From assembly GCA_964558325.1 (NCBI GenBank), contig CAZLCX010000008.1, forward strand, positions 37,109-101,108: a DNA stretch of 64,000 nt, in the 5' to 3' direction. The position numbers were made by a program, and so were the translations under genes. Source of the stretch: Halonatronomonas sp964558325 (GTDB taxonomy: Bacteria; Bacillota; Halanaerobiia; Halanaerobiales; Halarsenatibacteraceae). Position 1 is the first letter of the stretch; each line of letters starts with the position of its first letter. Positions 1 to 8,180 of this stretch are shown piece after piece. A model generated the notes under the pieces. The model was not told where the DNA came from and did not search any database. It saw only the letters and a program-made list of their open reading frames with translations.

Positions 1-621
1 GAACTTCTTTTCCATTAAAATCATCTCGTCTTCTGGCAAAATTACAGGCTCACCAATAGTCTTTGCCCGCCAGTAAACTTCAGCAACAAATTCAATTTCT
101 TCAGCAGTATTAAAGGCATTTGCTAAATCAGCTGCGCCGGCCAGAAGTCCATGGTTGGCAAGTAACACAGCATTTCGCCCTTCCATAGCTTCAACTGCAT
201 TCTCCGCCAATTCTTCTGTGCCGTAGGTCGCATATTCAGCACAGCGGACATTATATCCGGCTAAAGCTATCATATAATGGGCCGGTGGTAGCGGCTCTCT
301 CAACAATGAAAGGGATGTAGAGTAAGTTGAATGAGCATGAACTAAAGCCTTAAGATCATCCCTCTTTTTATAAATATAACGATGCATTGCCTCTTCACTT
401 GAAGGCTTTTTATTGCCCTCAACAACTTCACCATCTAAATTCATAATTACAATATCAGCCGGTTTCATTTCAAGGTATGGAATCCCACTTGGTGTTAAGG
501 CCATTAACTCTTGCTCAGGCTCATAAATACTTAAATTACCTCCGGTACCTTTAGTTAAATCATGTTCCACTAATTTTATGCCATATTTAACTAAATCTTT
601 TCTTGCTTTTTCTAAAAGCAT
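1..621 (-). CDS. Class II aldolase, L-fuculose-phosphate aldolase-like (3' end cut by window edge)
   Basis: The reading frame starts at ATG 621 behind a GGGGG ribosome binding site and runs open to base 1, giving 207 residues without a stop. Zn-binding and catalytic residues of the class II aldolase/adducin family are visible: Glu76 in SSEEAMH, His95 and His97 in HAHS, and His157 in ANHG, at nearly the same positions as in L-fuculose-1-phosphate aldolase. The family cleaves sugar phosphates to dihydroxyacetone phosphate and an aldehyde in the cytoplasm. The exact substrate (fuculose, rhamnulose or ribulose phosphate, or methylthioribulose phosphate) cannot be decided here. The 55-bp repeat at 686-740 lies just upstream in the 5' region. 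Confidence 0.85.
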   Translation of the reverse strand, partial: MLLEKARKDLVKYGIKLVEHDLTKGTGGNLSIYEPEQELMALTPSGIPYLEMKPADIVIMNLDGEVVEGNKKPSSEEAMHRYIYKKRDDLKALVHAHSTYSTSLSLLREPLPPAHYMIALAGYNVRCAEYATYGTEELAENAVEAMEGRNAVLLANHGLLAGAADLANAFNTAEEIEFVAEVYWRAKTIGEPVILPEDEMILMEKKF

Positions 622-685
622 CTTATCCCCCTTTTCTATTAAGATTAATATATTTATACCATAATATAATAAATATTTTAGATTA

Positions 686-740
686 GACCTGCCGGTTACC
701 CGACGGTTACCAAACGGTATCTTTTAACAAATTTCACAAA
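686..740 (-). repeat. 55-bp dispersed repeat, copy A
   Basis: The reverse complement of this stretch matches 63666-63720 at 50 of 55 bases. The first part is TTTGTGAAATTTGTTAA; the second holds two GGTAACC motifs 11 bp apart, followed by GGC(A/T)GGTC. Copy A lies 65 bp upstream of the aldolase start, reading towards that gene. No transposase is nearby. Function unknown; it could be a small non-autonomous repeat or a paired protein-binding site. Confidence 0.75.
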
Positions 741-786
741 ATATTAAAAGCCTGCCAGAAAAGCAGAGCAACTTCTAAAAACTTTT

Positions 787-885
787 TTAATTATAACCAA
801 GATGATGGAGTACTTTGGCCATTTCAAACCGATTAACATATGATTCTCTATCTAAAGTGTCATTTCTTAGAATCCAGTCCCTGGC
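787..885 (-). pseudogene. Short coding remnant, possibly an SLH-like C-terminus
   Basis: On the minus strand one frame ends with residues resembling YVNRFEMAKVLHHLGYN before a TAA at 787-789. The Arg-x-Glu-Met-Ala pattern recalls the end of an S-layer homology domain. No start codon or ribosome binding site is apparent, and the frame merges upstream into the decayed ClC fragment. It is probably debris of a broken gene; the SLH comparison is tentative. Confidence 0.25.
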
Positions 886-1255
886 AAAGCAGACTATGTT
901 TCCAGGAATAATTAACTGGAATCAGAAAACTAAGTAACCTTTCATTACTAATTACAACTGCAAATAAATAATTGGCTGTTATACTGGAAACAAGATTGAT
1001 AAAGAACATATTATATTCAAGATCATCTCGATATAAGATCTCAGCTCCAAAGATACCACCTGCAAGGAGCGCTGTAAATATAGAACCAAAGGAGGCCGCC
1101 ATACCGCAAGTAACAGTCTATCTTATATCGGCAAGGCTCAGCTTTAATTTCTTATAAATTAAATAACCAAGCCCACCACCATCAGAACAGTAGGGCCTTT
1201 TTACCAACTAAACCTCTAAAAGCTAATGTTTTTGTTTCTTTACAAACTTCACTCA
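880..1255 (-). pseudogene. Decayed ClC chloride channel fragment
   Basis: An 80-codon open stretch (1102 down to 860) contains a GSIFTALLAGGIFGAEILYR segment. It aligns by eye with GAIFHSPLGGGLFVVEILYK of the intact ClC gene at 2582-3865. Just upstream, in other frames, are GLVGKK and GPTVLM, equivalent to the ClC ion-filter region (GxEGP), separated by frameshifts and stops. The fragment covers only the middle of a channel, so it is a remnant of a second ClC gene. It is too divergent from the intact copy to be a recent duplication. Confidence 0.65.
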
Positions 1256-1624
1256 CTTTAATATTCATTTATTTACACTGCATTTTCCATTAATATAAAA
1301 TAACAAAATTGTTTTATTGCTATTTAAATTTTTATCTTAATTTTTAAATAATTTTGACCTCAGGAAAATAACATTACTTAAAAAACTAAACAGAGTTATC
1401 CTGTGTTCATTTAAAGCCTCTTTAAACTATGCTGCTATAATTAAATTTATCTGACGCTTTTTATTAGAGATTTACTTGCTAAATAAACAATCAAATTTAA
1501 TTGAAGATGGGCCTCAGTTATTATTAAAATGGGATTATCTGAGTACAATCATCCATTAAATTTAATATAATCATTCTTAAAAAATCACCTTAACACTAAA
1601 CTAATACTATTTTTAAAAAAATAT
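1256..1624. other. Intergenic, AT-rich, nothing recognised
   Basis: About 370 bases without a convincing gene, RNA element or strong hairpin on either strand. The stretch is very AT-rich and lies between the ClC remnant and the end of the stress-protein gene. Confidence 0.5.
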
Positions 1625-2482
1625 TTATAAATATTCACATGGTATCATCAATAAAGGTAATTCTGCTTTCTTAGCTACCCTATCAGCTGTACTTCCAAGT
1701 TTCATCTTTTCAACCTTGTTGATGCCAATAGTTAGCATCATAATCATAGAGGCCTTCTCTTTATCCGCAACATTTAAAATCAAATCGGAAGCAGATCCTG
1801 GCCCTACAATTAATTTAATTTCATTTATTTCAGTTTCTGATAATAATCGATTTTTATAAATTCTAAGTTTATTGATAGATTCTAATCTCTTTTTCTTATA
1901 ATCTTTCTTACCAGAGAAATCTTCAATAGAATTTAAAAGGATTACTTTCTGTAAAGTAGACTTTAAATCAATTATTGATTCTATTAAATTATCTGAACAT
2001 GCAGTAAAATCAAGTGGTACAAGGATAGTATTAAATTTAATTTCACAATACTGTTCTATCTTATTATTCTCACCTTTATAAAGTTTTTCTATTAAAACCG
2101 GCTTAGTACTTCTCTTTAAAACCTCATAATTAGTCTCCTCAAGAGAAACCTGTTCAAATAGACTCTGATTGTGAGACGAAATTAAAATAACCGAGCAATC
2201 ATATTCATCTGCCGCTTTAATGATTTCTTTATGTGGGACACCTATAACTAATTTCGAGTTAACCTCTAATCCTTTAGCAGAAATATTTAACTTAATATTT
2301 TCTAACTTCTCTTGATATTCATTAATAATCCCCATACTAATACCTGATCGCCCGGCTTCAATTACATAAATCACAAATACACTTTCTAAACCTAAACCAA
2401 TTAGCTCATCAATACACTCAATAAGCTTAACAGCAGACTTAAAAGAATTTATCGACAATAGTAATTTGCCTTCAAATATCAA
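1625..2482 (-). CDS. Tandem universal stress protein (UspA family)
   Basis: A 285-residue protein made of two Usp-like alpha/beta domains (about 1-140 and 150-285). The second domain starts with NTILVPLDFTACS and ends with the nucleotide-loop pattern KLGSTADRVAKKAELPLLMIP. The first domain has a related but weaker ending (EVLKRSTKPVLIEKL). The start is TTG, placed 8 nt after GGAGG. Usp proteins are cytoplasmic and often bind ATP or associate with transporters. This gene lies about 100 bp downstream of the ClC channel on the same strand, so the two may be co-expressed and the Usp may modulate the channel (inference). Confidence 0.8.
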   Translation of the reverse strand: MIFEGKLLLSINSFKSAVKLIECIDELIGLGLESVFVIYVIEAGRSGISMGIINEYQEKLENIKLNISAKGLEVNSKLVIGVPHKEIIKAADEYDCSVILISSHNQSLFEQVSLEETNYEVLKRSTKPVLIEKLYKGENNKIEQYCEIKFNTILVPLDFTACSDNLIESIIDLKSTLQKVILLNSIEDFSGKKDYKKKRLESINKLRIYKNRLLSETEINEIKLIVGPGSASDLILNVADKEKASMIMMLTIGINKVEKMKLGSTADRVAKKAELPLLMIPCEYL

Positions 2483-2581
2483 GCTCTTTTCCTCCTCTAT
2501 GATATGTAATAATTTATTAATAAATTATTATATTATAGTCTTCAAATCTAATAATTTTTTGTAATCTAATAATACAATTCC

Positions 2582-3865
2582 CTATTCTTCGTAATGCCTG
2601 TCTGCTTTTCTAAAACTTTTTCCTTCCTGGTATTCAGAATTTACTACATGAGTTGTATCATATATTATTCTTCTTCTACCAACAGCATAACCTACAACAC
2701 TTCCAATAATTGCTGGTACACCAAGTTGTAATCCCATCATTTCTATAAGTATAACCGCAGCCGCTACTGGAACATTAGCAATGCTAGCAAAACTACCAGC
2801 CATTCCTGCAGCAACTAGTGATGTCGTTAAACCTTCAGCAGTAACGCCAATAATTGACGCAATCATGTTGCCCATAACAGCACCTATGAATAACGCTGGT
2901 ATAACAAGACCTGCACTTCCTTTTGAACCTATAGTAAATGAGGTTGCTAAAATTTTACCTACAAGCAATAAAATAAGAAAATTAACCGGCATAGGTTCAA
3001 AAATTAAATTCTGAATAATTTCAACACCAGTGCCTCCAACATCAGTAATAAATATCAATATTATACCAGTTAAAACCCCACCTAATACAGGAGAAAAATT
3101 GTGTAATTTAGTTTTATCTTTTTCAAAAAATAATCTTGTTTTTTCAAAGATACTCATAAATAAAAGGGATACTAGTCCAGCAATAATACCAGAAATAATA
3201 AATAATATAATATTATTTATATCAGGTTTATAACCCGGAATTTTAAATAAAGGATCAGGACCATATATCATGCTAAAAGTAGTATAACCTATGGTGCTAG
3301 AGAGCATGGCCGGAAAAAGATCAGTATAATGCAGAGAAGATTTATATAAAATTTCAACAACAAATAATCCCCCACCTAAAGGCGAATGAAAAATAGCTCC
3401 AAGCGCTCCTGCTGCTCCACAAATTGACATAATTCTATGTTCTTCTTCATTACAGTAATTTCTAACAATAGGAATCCAGCTTAAATAATTACCCAAACTT
3501 CCTCCTATCATCAGCATAGGTCCTTCATAGCCTCCACTACCATAAAAGCCTATAGTACAAGCAGAAGCAATTAATTTACTAAAAAAAGTTTTTAAAGGGA
3601 TGTTGCCATTTCTAAAATTAATAGACTGAATATAATAATTAGACCCAAACCCCTCAGCATGACCATCCCAGAAAATGACAAGTGATGTTAATAAACCTCC
3701 AATTATAGGGTTTAACCAAATAGGAAAAGTAGCATTAAATGACATAATTATTGCTATTATTTCTTGTAATAAAACTGCCGCAAGTCCACCTCCAATACCA
3801 ACAAAAGTTGATATTGTTAACCACTTAACAACATAATTACCAGCATATAAAAATTTTTTTGGAAT
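2582..3865 (-). CDS. ClC-family chloride channel or H+/Cl- exchanger, apparent ATT start
   Basis: A polytopic membrane protein of the voltage-gated chloride channel family. Visible signatures include GSGGYEGPMLMIGGSLG (ion-selectivity GxEGP region), GAAGALGAIFHSPLGG, and GSKGSAGLVIPALFIGA near the second half filter. The first in-frame ATG (3745) lies inside the fold and has no ribosome binding site. The frame continues upstream through a good first helix (VGIGGGLAAVLLQEIIAI) to ATT 3863-3865. This ATT sits 8 nt after GGAGG, giving 427 residues. I infer an ATT start; the alternative is a mutated ATG. No C-terminal CBS domains. Followed by the Usp gene. Confidence 0.85.
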   Translation of the reverse strand: MPKKFLYAGNYVVKWLTISTFVGIGGGLAAVLLQEIIAIIMSFNATFPIWLNPIIGGLLTSLVIFWDGHAEGFGSNYYIQSINFRNGNIPLKTFFSKLIASACTIGFYGSGGYEGPMLMIGGSLGNYLSWIPIVRNYCNEEEHRIMSICGAAGALGAIFHSPLGGGLFVVEILYKSSLHYTDLFPAMLSSTIGYTTFSMIYGPDPLFKIPGYKPDINNIILFIISGIIAGLVSLLFMSIFEKTRLFFEKDKTKLHNFSPVLGGVLTGIILIFITDVGGTGVEIIQNLIFEPMPVNFLILLLVGKILATSFTIGSKGSAGLVIPALFIGAVMGNMIASIIGVTAEGLTTSLVAAGMAGSFASIANVPVAAAVILIEMMGLQLGVPAIIGSVVGYAVGRRRIIYDTTHVVNSEYQEGKSFRKADRHYEE

Positions 3866-3912
3866 ATAAATTACCTCCTTTGATTATTAATCTTATAATA
3901 CCAATAATACTT

Positions 3913-4146
3913 TTACACAAGCAATTCAAATAAATACCTGAAAAGTCCAAGTTCATTGACTATAAAAAATGCCCAGAATATTACAGCTGCCTGAATTGCA
4001 GATTCTTTAGCCTTTTTAATTGCCTTTTCTTCATCTTTTCCCTCTGAAACTAATCTCTTTTTATTTATAAAATACCAGATCAAACCAAATACCAGCACCG
4101 CTACTATTAATTGAAAGACTCCCCTTGCATTAAATGCTCCTATCAT
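3913..4146 (-). CDS. Small two-helix membrane protein, unknown function
   Basis: A 77-residue protein starting at ATG 4146, 9 nt after GGGAGG. Two hydrophobic segments (about residues 10-28 and 51-73) flank a charged Lys/Glu-rich linker (KKRLVSEGKDEEKAIKKAKE). I do not recognise a family. It follows the M48 protease gene by about 30 bp on the same strand, so it probably belongs to the same transcript. Confidence 0.7.
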   Translation of the reverse strand: MIGAFNARGVFQLIVAVLVFGLIWYFINKKRLVSEGKDEEKAIKKAKESAIQAAVIFWAFFIVNELGLFRYLFELLV

Positions 4147-4179
4147 TTCAAAAAACCTCCCTTTAAGTAATAAATGACC

Positions 4180-4929
4180 TTAATAGCCTGCTTCTATTTC
4201 TCTAATTTCATCCTGGGTATATTCTAATCTGTTTTCAGGATAAGGATGGGTATTAAATATTTCAAGAATTTCAGGATCCTTTCTTTCCCTTAAGTCCTTT
4301 AACTTTGTTAAAAGACCAACCATTCCTGCTGGTTTATATTCTGGAGTTCTATCCAATAATTGAACTGCATATATATCCGCTTCCCTTTCCTGTTCTCTGG
4401 AAAATCCTTTATCAAGTAAGTTCATTGCCAGTCCTACAAAACGCTGGTAAAATTCAGAAGAAGCAGCTTTTTCCCCAAATAATCTATCAAGAAAAAACCT
4501 GCCAGCAAAAAACCCTAGATTATTTCTTAAATTTTCATCAAGATGTTTATGGATTCCATGTCCCATTTCATGAGCTATTAATGCGGCTAATTCTTCTTCA
4601 GCTAAAATATCTGCCAGTCCTGAAAAAATAATAATATTACCATCACCAATATAAAGACCGTTAACTTCTTCAGTCTGAGCATAATAAAGTCTAAATTTAA
4701 GATTAATCCCATCTGATCTGAGCTGATCTGTTAGATTATTAAAAACCTGCCATTCAAAATCTCCTTCTTCCATTCTGGTTAAATCATATTCTTCATTTAA
4801 CCTCTGAAGATTCTTCTCGGCAACAGCCTGCTCGTAAGATGAAACAGCCTGCACCTCCAGGATAAAGCTAAACATAATTATTAAAACCAGTATAAAAATA
4901 ACAGGTATATAAAATCTATTATTAAACAT
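4180..4929 (-). CDS. M48-family Zn metalloprotease, secreted or membrane-anchored
   Basis: About 249 residues. An N-terminal hydrophobic segment (about 7-28, ending in VQA) looks like a signal peptide or anchor. The zinc motif HEMGH is at about residues 120-124 (IAHEMGHGIHKHL), and a downstream FSREQEREAD supplies the third Glu ligand typical of M48 peptidases (BepA/YcaL-like). Such proteins degrade or chaperone misfolded envelope proteins. ATG 4929 is chosen 10 nt after GAGG; TTG 4932 directly upstream is equally possible. It sits downstream of the ABC-2 exporter genes. No TPR region is present, unlike full-length BepA. Confidence 0.85.
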   Translation of the reverse strand: MFNNRFYIPVIFILVLIIMFSFILEVQAVSSYEQAVAEKNLQRLNEEYDLTRMEEGDFEWQVFNNLTDQLRSDGINLKFRLYYAQTEEVNGLYIGDGNIIIFSGLADILAEEELAALIAHEMGHGIHKHLDENLRNNLGFFAGRFFLDRLFGEKAASSEFYQRFVGLAMNLLDKGFSREQEREADIYAVQLLDRTPEYKPAGMVGLLTKLKDLRERKDPEILEIFNTHPYPENRLEYTQDEIREIEAGY

Positions 4930-4995
4930 CAAATTTTCACCTCATTATCATTATACCTGTTTTAAAGCAAAAATTAAATATATGAGTTTACAAAT

Positions 4996-5709
4996 TTACT
5001 CCAGCAAACCCTTGCTTCTATAAATATATAATAACACAAATAAAATAACTATTGAGCTTATTGAAATAATAGATAAATGAAAATATAAATCAGAAATTTT
5101 AACACCCTCTATTAAAGTTAGTTCCAGGATATTTAAAAAATAATAAGTCGGTAAAAACTTAGCTATAAAATCAACTACTGCAACTCCCATCCCAGAAAGT
5201 TGAGGGATAAGCAATAACAATAAGTAGACTGGCAGACCAACCACCCCTGTAGACATCTGATTAGGAGAAATTAGTCCTACTATCATCCCAACAAAAATTG
5301 CAAAAGTTGAAGTAAGAGTGGTAGCAATAATGATAATCAACAAATTGACCAGACTCATACCAACCATTAAGGCAATTATCAATGAAATTAGTATAATAGA
5401 TAAGATTGTTAAGATACCCTTACCGACAAAAATCTCTATTGGCCTGGCAGGAGACAGCATCAATACCTCTATCGTATTCTTCTCCTTTTCTTCAGCAATC
5501 AGCATTGATGGAACATACATACCGACCATTACCACTAAAAAAATCAGGCCAAAAGCCGCCCCAAAACCAGATGGCATCTCGGGAATAAAATTTTCCCAGA
5601 TATAGGTAAATAAAATCGGCATTAAATACATCACCATGATATTAGAATTGGATTTAATGTCCTGAACCTCTTTAATTAAAATGGCCTGAATCCGCTTAAG
5701 AGACTCCAT
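4996..5709 (-). CDS. ABC-2 type transporter permease
   Basis: About 237 residues with six predicted membrane helices. The cytoplasmic loop reads IAEEKEKNTIEVLMLSPARPIEIFVGKG, the hallmark of NatB/ABC-2 permeases. ATG 5709 is 10 nt after GGGAGG; a TTG two codons earlier sits too close to it. The gene overlaps the end of the ATPase gene by 14 bp, so the two products very likely form one exporter. The substrate is unknown. Confidence 0.85.
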   Translation of the reverse strand: MESLKRIQAILIKEVQDIKSNSNIMVMYLMPILFTYIWENFIPEMPSGFGAAFGLIFLVVMVGMYVPSMLIAEEKEKNTIEVLMLSPARPIEIFVGKGILTILSIILISLIIALMVGMSLVNLLIIIIATTLTSTFAIFVGMIVGLISPNQMSTGVVGLPVYLLLLLIPQLSGMGVAVVDFIAKFLPTYYFLNILELTLIEGVKISDLYFHLSIISISSIVILFVLLYIYRSKGLLE

Positions 5710-6571
5710 TTTCAAGATTCCTCCCTGTTAAACTAACAAATATCTCAGCAAGAGTAGGTTCAAGAGAATGAATAGATTTAACCCGCTTGTCCTGGATTAA
5801 ATCAGCTATAAACTCACCTGTGTCAGGATCATCTAAATTTAAAATTTCTTCAACCAATTTATTGTCAGATGAATTCTCCTTAAAATATAAAATTTTCACC
5901 TTATCCTCACTATAATTTAGTTTAAGATCCATCGGCCTGCCCCTGGCCACCATTACACCCTGATTTAAAAAACCTACATTATCACATAATTTATCAACCT
6001 CTTCCATATTATGAGAAGTTAATAATATTGTAATTCCTTCAGTTTTTAAGTCAAGTAAAATATTATGAATGGACTTAGCAGATCCAGGATCTAAGCCTGA
6101 AGTAGGTTCATCTAAAATAAGAATTTCTGGTCGATGAATCAGAGCCCTCACCAGCAGCACCTTCTGCTTCATTCCTTTAGATAAATTTTTAATTTTAGTT
6201 TCTTTTTCATTTATAAGCCCAACTTTTTCCAGATAAAAGTCAATAAGCTCATCACTGCATTGATATAACCTTCTAAAAAAATTCAGGTTCTGCTCAACAG
6301 TCAGTCTCTCATAAAGATTTGCATCTTCTGGCACAATCCCCACTTTTTTTAATAATTTCTCCTGATTACCAAAAACCTTTGTTCCAAAAAGTAAAGCCTG
6401 CCCGGAATCTGCCTGCCTCTGGCCAGTCAAGATTTTAATAGTCGTTGTCTTACCAGCACCATTTGGACCTAAAAGGCCAAAAATTTCTCCAGACTTAACC
6501 TGAAATGAAATTCCCTGCAAAGCAACCCTCTGATCATAGGTTTTTTTAAGATCTGCAATTTTAATTAACAT
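5696..6571 (-). CDS. ABC transporter ATP-binding protein (ABC-2 exporter)
   Basis: A 291-residue ATPase. Walker A GPNGAGKT is at 35-42, the signature LSKGM at 130-134, and Walker B LILDEP at 151-156, followed by the H-loop TSHNMEE. The C-terminal 70 residues (SLEPTLAEIFVSLTG) are typical of NatA/CcmA-type ATPases paired with ABC-2 permeases. Its start follows the stop of the upstream small membrane gene by 3 bp with only a weak ribosome binding site, so translational coupling is likely. It overlaps the permease gene downstream. Confidence 0.93.
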   Translation of the reverse strand: MLIKIADLKKTYDQRVALQGISFQVKSGEIFGLLGPNGAGKTTTIKILTGQRQADSGQALLFGTKVFGNQEKLLKKVGIVPEDANLYERLTVEQNLNFFRRLYQCSDELIDFYLEKVGLINEKETKIKNLSKGMKQKVLLVRALIHRPEILILDEPTSGLDPGSAKSIHNILLDLKTEGITILLTSHNMEEVDKLCDNVGFLNQGVMVARGRPMDLKLNYSEDKVKILYFKENSSDNKLVEEILNLDDPDTGEFIADLIQDKRVKSIHSLEPTLAEIFVSLTGRNLENGVS

Positions 6572-6574
6572 CTT

Positions 6575-6898
6575 CTAATCAACCAAAAGCCCGCCGACAA
6601 TAGCTCCGACTATAATCGGGCCTGACTGGGTTAAGCCAGCAGCAGCACCACCGGCAGCTGCTAATACACCAAATAAAGGAATCCCAGTTAATAACGAAGA
6701 CACCAAAAACAAAAAGACCCCGAGTAAAAAAGCAGGTAATAACGCAGCCAGAATTGCAGAACCTACCCCACCAGCTTTTTTACCTCCAATAATACCTGCT
6801 AAAAGTGGGCCTGCAACAGGCAGCCAGAATAATAATGTTGATATAATTAACATCCAAATCATACCTCTTGTAATGCTATTTTTCCTTTCAACTTTCAT
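6575..6898 (-). CDS. Small glycine-rich membrane protein
   Basis: 107 residues from ATG 6898, which is 9 nt after AAGGGG; a TTG three codons earlier is too close to that site. There are three hydrophobic stretches and many small residues (GPLLAGIIGGKKAGGVGSA, GVLAAAGGAAAG), giving glycine-zipper-like helices. No family is assigned with certainty. It is the first gene of the exporter operon and may be an accessory membrane component. Confidence 0.65.
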   Translation of the reverse strand: MKVERKNSITRGMIWMLIISTLLFWLPVAGPLLAGIIGGKKAGGVGSAILAALLPAFLLGVFLFLVSSLLTGIPLFGVLAAAGGAAAGLTQSGPIIVGAIVGGLLVD

Positions 6899-7065
6899 AT
6901 AAATCAACCCCTTAAAAATTAAGAAATATAATTAGCTTTCATCTTTAATCCTACCACATTTTTGCTCCTTATACAAAACAGACAATCCTGAATTGATAAT
7001 GCTAATACTTATACAATTAAATTAAATTTGTAGAATTTATTAGATATATCTAAAATTGGAAAATG

Positions 7066-7092
7066 AAAGCTGCCCTGATTTAGGGCAGCTCA
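7066..7092 (-). terminator. Rho-independent terminator of the redox operon
   Basis: On the minus strand an 8-bp stem (GCTGCCCT/AGGGCAGC) with a 5-nt loop is followed by TTTCATTTT. It lies 34 bp after the stop of the FMN-binding gene. Confidence 0.75.
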
Positions 7093-7125
7093 TTTAATCA
7101 AATATTCATCAGCTAATATTCTTTT

Positions 7126-8163
7126 TTATTCCAGGGCAGAATTAACAGCTTCAATAATCCCCTCGCTGGTCATAGTTGCACCAGATGCAGCATCAACATC
7201 AGTTGATTGAGCATCTATTATTGCTTGAGGTACTTCTTCAAAAGCAGGATCTGAAAAATCATCAGTCTCATTATGCTCAATTATATCGATTGCTTTTATT
7301 TCATCCTCAGGACCTAACTCTACTTCAAGAACAATATCTCCGCCATAACCTTCACCGACTCCTTCAACAACTTTAGTTTCTTCTTTAGCTTTTTCATCTT
7401 CAGAATCTTCTTGCTCAGTTTCTTCATCTGAAGTATCCTCTGAATCTAAGTCAGCATCCTCCAGGGCATTGTCTACTGCTTCCATAATTGCTTCACTGGT
7501 CACTGTTGCACCTGATTCAACATCTACATCTGTACTCTGGCTGTCAACTATAGCAGCTGGTATATTTTCTATAGCCGGATCTGAGATATCATCAGATTCA
7601 CTATGGTCTACAATTTTCACATCAACAATCTTATCATTAGCATCCAGGTCTACCTCTACAACCAGTTCTCCACCATAGCCGTCAGAAACACCCTCTATTG
7701 TCTTTATATCTTCTTCGGCAGCGTCTTCATCAGTTGATGCCTCAGAATCAAATTCTGCCTCTTCTAATGCTTTAGAGACAGCCTTCATAATTGCTTCACT
7801 GGTCACTGTTGCACCTGATTCAACATCTACATCTGTACTCTGGCTGTCAACTATAGCAGCTGGTATATTTTCTATAGCCGGATCTGAGATATCATCAGAT
7901 TCACTATGGTCTGTAATTTTTACATCAATTATTTTGTTATCAGCAATCTCAACATCAACTGTCAGATCTCCACCATAACCTTCAGCCGAAGCGGTATAGA
8001 CTTCGCCATTTTCATCAACCTCTTCAGTTTCAGCAGCTTCATCATTCTGGTCTCCTGGAGCAACTTCTCCGTATTCAACTCCTTGAATAACAAATATAAA
8101 AACAAAGGCAAAGATAAGAACTGCTGTAAAGAAAATAGATGATTTCATATTTTTTTCAAACAT
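7126..8163 (-). CDS. Membrane-anchored protein with three FMN-binding domains (RnfG/NqrC-like)
   Basis: 345 residues. One N-terminal helix (about 9-28) anchors an extracytoplasmic part built of three FMN_bind domains (about 55-138, 155-240 and 265-345). Each ends with the flavinylation motif SGAT followed by (V/M)TS, with acceptor threonines at 119, 220 and 330. Very acidic linkers separate the domains. ApbE-type transferases attach FMN covalently to such threonines, so this looks like a multi-flavin electron wire or reservoir. It is the last gene of the redox operon, 17 bp after the NuoG-like gene. No apbE is in the window. Domains 1 and 2 share an identical 127-bp DNA stretch. Confidence 0.88.
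   Translation of the reverse strand: MFEKNMKSSIFFTAVLIFAFVFIFVIQGVEYGEVAPGDQNDEAAETEEVDENGEVYTASAEGYGGDLTVDVEIADNKIIDVKITDHSESDDISDPAIENIPAAIVDSQSTDVDVESGATVTSEAIMKAVSKALEEAEFDSEASTDEDAAEEDIKTIEGVSDGYGGELVVEVDLDANDKIVDVKIVDHSESDDISDPAIENIPAAIVDSQSTDVDVESGATVTSEAIMEAVDNALEDADLDSEDTSDEETEQEDSEDEKAKEETKVVEGVGEGYGGDIVLEVELGPEDEIKAIDIIEHNETDDFSDPAFEEVPQAIIDAQSTDVDAASGATMTSEGIIEAVNSALE
7483..7609 (-). repeat. 127-bp perfect direct repeat inside the tri-FMN gene, copy 1
   Basis: Identical base for base to 7786-7912 at an offset of 303 bp (101 codons). It encodes the end of FMN domain 2, including the SGAT motif. Synonymous positions are also identical, which indicates recent duplication or gene conversion. 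Confidence 0.9.
7786..7912 (-). repeat. 127-bp perfect direct repeat inside the tri-FMN gene, copy 2
   Basis: The partner of 7483-7609; it encodes the equivalent part of FMN domain 1. Domain 3 (around 7180-7290) is clearly related in protein sequence but diverged in DNA. Confidence 0.9.
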
Positions 8164-8180
8164 ATTAAAAACCCCTCCGA

